64,000 nucleotides of DNA from Rosenbergiella epipactidis (GTDB lineage Bacteria > Pseudomonadota > Gammaproteobacteria > Enterobacterales > Enterobacteriaceae). The stretch covers positions 62,001 through 126,000 of the forward strand of contig NZ_JABBFQ010000006.1 of assembly GCF_018494055.1 (NCBI RefSeq), written 5' to 3'. Positions 59,429 through 64,000 of the stretch are shown one piece after another. The notes below the pieces were generated by a model. That model was not told where the DNA came from and made no database searches. It saw nothing but the letters and a program-made list of their open reading frames with translations. The translations under genes and the position numbers were made by a program. Position 1 is the stretch's first letter. Every line of letters begins with the position of its first letter.

Positions 59429-60778
59429 GTGAGTAATTTATCGTTAGATTTTGCGCCTGCTGAATTTCAACCTCTGGCGGCACGAATGCGTCCCACCACG
59501 CTTGATGACTATGTGGGACAGCAGCACCTCCTTGCTCCCGGTAAACCCTTAGCGAAAGCTATCAAAGCAGGTCAGCTGCATTCGATGATCCTCTGGGGCC
59601 CGCCCGGTACTGGGAAGACTACGCTGGCGGAGATTATGGCGTTTTACGCGCAGGCGCAGGTTTCGCGAGTTTCAGCGGTGACTTCTGGTATCAAGGAAAT
59701 CCGTGAGGCGATCGAACTCGCCCGTATTAATCGCCAATCCGGCCAGCGTACCATTCTCTTTGTTGACGAGGTCCACCGCTTTAACAAAAGCCAACAGGAT
59801 GCGTTTCTCCCGCATATTGAAGATGGTACCATCACCTTTATTGGCGCGACCACGGAGAATCCCTCGTTCGAATTAAATTCGGCATTGTTGTCGCGCGCGC
59901 GGGTTTATTTACTGAAATCGCTGACGCTTGCAGACGTTGAAGCCATTCTCGATCAAGCGATGGCAGACTCTGAACGTGGCTTGGCGGGACAAAATCTTTA
60001 CTTGCCTGATGCCACCCGAAAGATGATAGCAGAGCTCGTCAATGGCGATGCGCGTCGCGCACTTAATACCTTAGAGATGATGGCAGATATGGCCGAAGAA
60101 TCATCGCAAGGTCAGCGACTGCTCACGCCGGAACTCCTCACGGAGATTGCGGGCGAGCGCAGCGCGCGGTTTGATAATAAGGGTGACCGTTTCTATGATC
60201 TTATTTCTGCCGTGCATAAGTCCGTGCGCGGATCGTCACCGGACGCAGCGCTGTACTGGTATGCCCGTATCATCACGGCTGGCGGTGACCCGCTTTATGT
60301 GGCTCGCCGCCTGTTAGCGATTGCGTCTGAGGATGTCGGTAATGCCGACCCACGTGGGATGCAAGTGGCCATAGCGGCCTGGGATTGTTATACCCGTGTC
60401 GGACCCGCCGAAGGGGAAAGGGCAATCGCCCAAGCGCTGGTTTATTTGGCCTGTGCACCGAAAAGTAATGCCGTCTATAACGCCTTTAATCAAGCGATGC
60501 ACGATGCTCGTCATTCGCCAGACTACGACGTGCCTGACCATCTGCGTAATGCGCCAACGGCGTTAATGAAAGAGATGGGGCTAAAAAAAGAGTATCGTTA
60601 CGCTCACGATGAACCCCACGCCTACGCGGCAGGTGAGAACTATTTTCCGCCAGAAATGGCAGACAAACGGTACTATCAGCCTACCTCTCGGGGATTAGAA
60701 GCGAAAATTGCTGAAAAACTCGCCTGGCTTACTGAACAGGATCATAATAGTCCGACAAAACGCTACCGCAGCAATTAA
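59429..60778 (+). CDS. rarA: Replication-associated recombination protein RarA
   Basis: AAA+ ATPase of the MgsA/WRNIP1 type that acts at stalled replication forks and lipoprotein-independent DNA gaps. 449 residues (E. coli 447). GTG start at 59429. Walker A GPPGTGKT (about residues 57-64), Walker [17 protein letters not shown] (about 110-125), sensor 1 GATTENPS, arginine finger region [15 protein letters not shown], then the C-terminal tetramerisation domain ([19 protein letters not shown] and [25 protein letters not shown]). Follows lolA closely and is likely cotranscribed. Confidence 0.96.
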   Translation: MSNLSLDFAPAEFQPLAARMRPTTLDDYVGQQHLLAPGKPLAKAIKAGQLHSMILWGPPGTGKTTLAEIMAFYAQAQVSRVSAVTSGIKEIREAIELARINRQSGQRTILFVDEVHRFNKSQQDAFLPHIEDGTITFIGATTENPSFELNSALLSRARVYLLKSLTLADVEAILDQAMADSERGLAGQNLYLPDATRKMIAELVNGDARRALNTLEMMADMAEESSQGQRLLTPELLTEIAGERSARFDNKGDRFYDLISAVHKSVRGSSPDAALYWYARIITAGGDPLYVARRLLAIASEDVGNADPRGMQVAIAAWDCYTRVGPAEGERAIAQALVYLACAPKSNAVYNAFNQAMHDARHSPDYDVPDHLRNAPTALMKEMGLKKEYRYAHDEPHAYAAGENYFPPEMADKRYYQPTSRGLEAKIAEKLAWLTEQDHNSPTKRYRSN

Positions 60779-60841
60779 CATTCCGGTAATCTGATACTTA
60801 TCGTCGTCGTTTACCACGACAAGTTTTTTCCACTTACATAA

Positions 60842-62146
<1,305 letters not shown>

Positions 62147-62163
62147 CCTGTCGCTGTATAAGA

Positions 62164-62193
62164 AGCTCCACCCGTTACGGTGGGGCTTTTTTT
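62164..62193 (+). terminator. Intrinsic terminator after serS
   Basis: AGCTCCACC (62164-62172) pairs with GGTGGGGCT (62179-62187) with one G-U-type pair, followed by T residues to 62193. Confidence 0.85.
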
Positions 62194-62296
62194 ATGCCGA
62201 AACAAAAAGTGCCTTCGACACTTTCCCTCAATTGACTTTGCCGTAATCCCTGCCATTATTCGCTCACTTTTATTCTTCTGAGTTATCCCAACCATC

Positions 62297-63457
62297 ATGT
62301 CGGCGCTATCACGTCCAGTTATTCTGCTATTAAGTGGCTTGCTACTTTTAACGGTGTGTATTGCTGTGCTCAATACACAGATCCCGCTTTGGCTCTCCCA
62401 TGAGTCATGGTCAACCTTGCAAATCGGATTAATCAGCTCAGCTTTTTTTACTGGTAATCTTACTGGGACGCTCTTTGCGGGGAAATTGATCAATCGTTTG
62501 GGGTTTAACCGTAGCTACTACTTAGCCACTGCGATTTTCGCGATAGCAACCTTAGTCCTCGTCTTCAGTCACTCTTTCGAGAGCTGGGCATTTTGGCGTT
62601 TCATTGCTGGCAATGGCTGTGCCTTGCTCTGGGTGATAGTGGAGAGCGCATTACTCTGCTCTGGTACGCTATCCAACCGTGGGCGTCTGCTTGCCGCGTA
62701 TATGATTGTCTATTATCTCGGGACGGTACTGGGTCAGCTCTTTATCAGTGCAATGCCACTCTCGGTTACCGCACTGGTTCCAGCATTAGTCACCCTGATG
62801 ATGCTCGCGATTCTTCCGTTGTTATTTGTCGCGGTGACCGCAGGCGAAGCGGAAGAGGCACTGGAGACACCAAAACAACCGGGTGTCATGAAGATGTTTT
62901 TCCGCCGTCAATCTCGTTTAGGGATCAATGGCTGCATTATCTCTGGTGTGGTGTTGGGATCACTTTATGGGCTAATGCCACTCTATCTTTCCCATAAGGG
63001 TATGAGCGACAGTAATGTTGGCTACTGGATGGCGCTACTCATCAGTGCTGGGATTATCGCGCAGTGGCCATTAGGGAAATTAGCCGACCGTTACGGACGG
63101 TTATTGGTCTTGCGTGTACAAGTATTTGTGGTGATTCTGGCGGCAATTGCCATGTTGATGAATACCTCCTTGGTCGCTGGATTATTTATTCTTGGCAGTG
63201 CAGGATTTACCCTGTACCCGGTGGCAATGGCGTGGGCTTGTGAAAAGGTGAGTAAGAGTGAGCTTATTCCGATGAATCAGGCATTACTGCTGAGTTATAC
63301 CGCGGGCAGTCTCGCGGGCCCGGCAATCACTTCATTACTGATGGAGACGTGGTCAGATAATATCTTGTTTGTGATGATTGCCATCGTCTCATTCGTTTAT
63401 CTGATGATGCTGCTGCGAAAAACCGATCAGCAAGCGACGCCCATCGCTCACGCATAA
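62297..63457 (+). CDS. ycaD: MFS transporter YcaD
   Basis: 386-residue major facilitator protein (E. coli YcaD 382), 12 hydrophobic segments. Family signature [16 protein letters not shown] after helix 2 and [17 protein letters not shown] after helix 8. [43 protein letters not shown] is strongly conserved with YcaD. Substrate unknown. The K-12 genes dmsABC and ycaC between serS and ycaD are absent here. Ends in a terminator shared with ycaO. Confidence 0.9.
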   Translation: MSALSRPVILLLSGLLLLTVCIAVLNTQIPLWLSHESWSTLQIGLISSAFFTGNLTGTLFAGKLINRLGFNRSYYLATAIFAIATLVLVFSHSFESWAFWRFIAGNGCALLWVIVESALLCSGTLSNRGRLLAAYMIVYYLGTVLGQLFISAMPLSVTALVPALVTLMMLAILPLLFVAVTAGEAEEALETPKQPGVMKMFFRRQSRLGINGCIISGVVLGSLYGLMPLYLSHKGMSDSNVGYWMALLISAGIIAQWPLGKLADRYGRLLVLRVQVFVVILAAIAMLMNTSLVAGLFILGSAGFTLYPVAMAWACEKVSKSELIPMNQALLLSYTAGSLAGPAITSLLMETWSDNILFVMIAIVSFVYLMMLLRKTDQQATPIAHA

Positions 63458-63460
63458 AAA

Positions 63461-63480
63461 AAGGCCTCATTTGAGGCCTT
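63461..63480. terminator. Bidirectional terminator between ycaD and ycaO
   Basis: AAGGCCTCA (63461-63469), loop TT, TGAGGCCTT (63472-63480), with A-residues upstream (63456-63460) and T-residues downstream. Serves both convergent genes. Confidence 0.82.
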
Positions 63481-63495
63481 ATTCTTTTTAGCGGG

Positions 63496-64000
63496 TTAGC
63501 CTTGCGCGTGTTGGCGTTTGGCGGCTTGTAACTTTTCGTAAGCCGCTAACAATGATTGATGCGCAGGGAACGCCGTCAATGCTGCATCGACAGCTTGTAA
63601 TCCATAAAACGGCGCTTCACCGCTTACGGCGGCTGAGGCGGCTTCGACGGTTTCTACACCGTACATTTTGTTGAAGGCGTTAAGGTAGTCGACAGCGTGG
63701 CGATCATCTTCCAAAGCCAGCAGTAACAGGGTCTGTAGGCAACGATAGTAATTCGCACGTTCAGCACTGAATACCGAACCATTGAATTCGATCGTCCATT
63801 CCGCCCAGGTGAGTGCTTGATCAATATCACCGCCAGCTAAAGCTAGCATCGATTTTAATTCGCCCACTCGTAGCGTAGACCAGCCGTTATCTTTACCGGT
63901 AGCAATCCCTAACAGTTCACGTACGCGGGTAAAGTCATCTAGACCGTGGTCGTCCAGTGTAGAAATAAGTTCTAAGTACTCTTCCGGTTCCCATTCAGAG
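63496..64000 (-). CDS. ycaO: YcaO, ribosomal S12 methylthiotransferase accessory factor (3' part)
   Basis: The reading frame is open from the window edge on the minus strand and ends at TAA (63496-63498), giving 168 C-terminal residues. A GTG at 63867 is internal, not a start. The sequence (EWEPEEYLELISTLDDHGLDDF, then DNGWSTLRVGELKSMLALAGG and FSAERANYYRCLQTLLLLA) matches the C-terminal TPR-like region of E. coli YcaO (586 residues). YcaO aids RimO in beta-methylthiolation of Asp88 of ribosomal protein S12. The ATP-binding YcaO core would be beyond the window. Confidence 0.93.
   Translation of the reverse strand, partial: SEWEPEEYLELISTLDDHGLDDFTRVRELLGIATGKDNGWSTLRVGELKSMLALAGGDIDQALTWAEWTIEFNGSVFSAERANYYRCLQTLLLLALEDDRHAVDYLNAFNKMYGVETVEAASAAVSGEAPFYGLQAVDAALTAFPAHQSLLAAYEKLQAAKRQHAQG

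Noticed and set aside
63496-63867. A 123-residue gene starting at GTG 63867
   Set aside because: The frame continues open to the window edge and aligns with the C-terminal region of YcaO, so the GTG is internal.

Overview
This is ordinary core chromosome of a gammaproteobacterium of the order Enterobacterales. Almost every protein reads as a close relative of an Escherichia coli K-12 protein. Gene order mostly follows the K-12 segment from uvrB to ycaO, with many K-12 neighbours absent. Base composition looks close to 50% GC by eye. A member of the Erwiniaceae or a similar compact enterobacterium fits, but I cannot name the genus from sequence alone. I see no phage, insertion sequence, CRISPR array, rRNA or tRNA, and no clear undescribed multi-gene system.

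Layout. 1-7000: the 3' part of uvrB, convergent yvcK, then molybdenum cofactor genes moaABCDE, followed without a gap by a DUF1615 lipoprotein gene and ybhL. 7400-11550: ybhQ, rhlE coupled to dusC, and an MFS transporter. 11590-20880: ldtB, then a group whose K-12 relatives lie elsewhere (yohD, pbpG, a large MscS channel, bglX, idi, the tiny gene yohO, a GNAT acetyltransferase). 20900-25000: the SOS-type unit dinG-ybiB-rlmF behind a clear LexA box. 25000-31600: dps, rhtA, ompX, a divergent mntS/mntR pair with MntR-type operators, an H-NS family gene and ybiT. 30850-38110: moeB-moeA, dacC, ybjG, ybjL, grxA, nfsA. 38200-45320: rlmC, the arginine transporter artPIQM with a probable ArgR operator, amiD, an unrecognised 72-residue protein, poxB. 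45580-54140: clpS-clpA, infA, aat, cydDC, trxB. 54530-64000: lrp, ftsK with a LexA box, lolA, rarA, serS, ycaD and the 3' end of ycaO.

Functional themes: molybdenum cofactor synthesis is split between moaABCDE and moeAB. Cell wall enzymes are scattered through the window (ldtB, pbpG, dacC, amiD, ybjG). DNA damage and chromosome maintenance are served by uvrB, dinG, ftsK and rarA. Redox and oxygen stress functions are dps, grxA, nfsA, trxB and cydDC. The most informative discoveries are small: a 48-codon MntS-like gene hidden between ompX and mntR, a 34-codon yohO, and several operators and bidirectional terminators that gene finders would miss.
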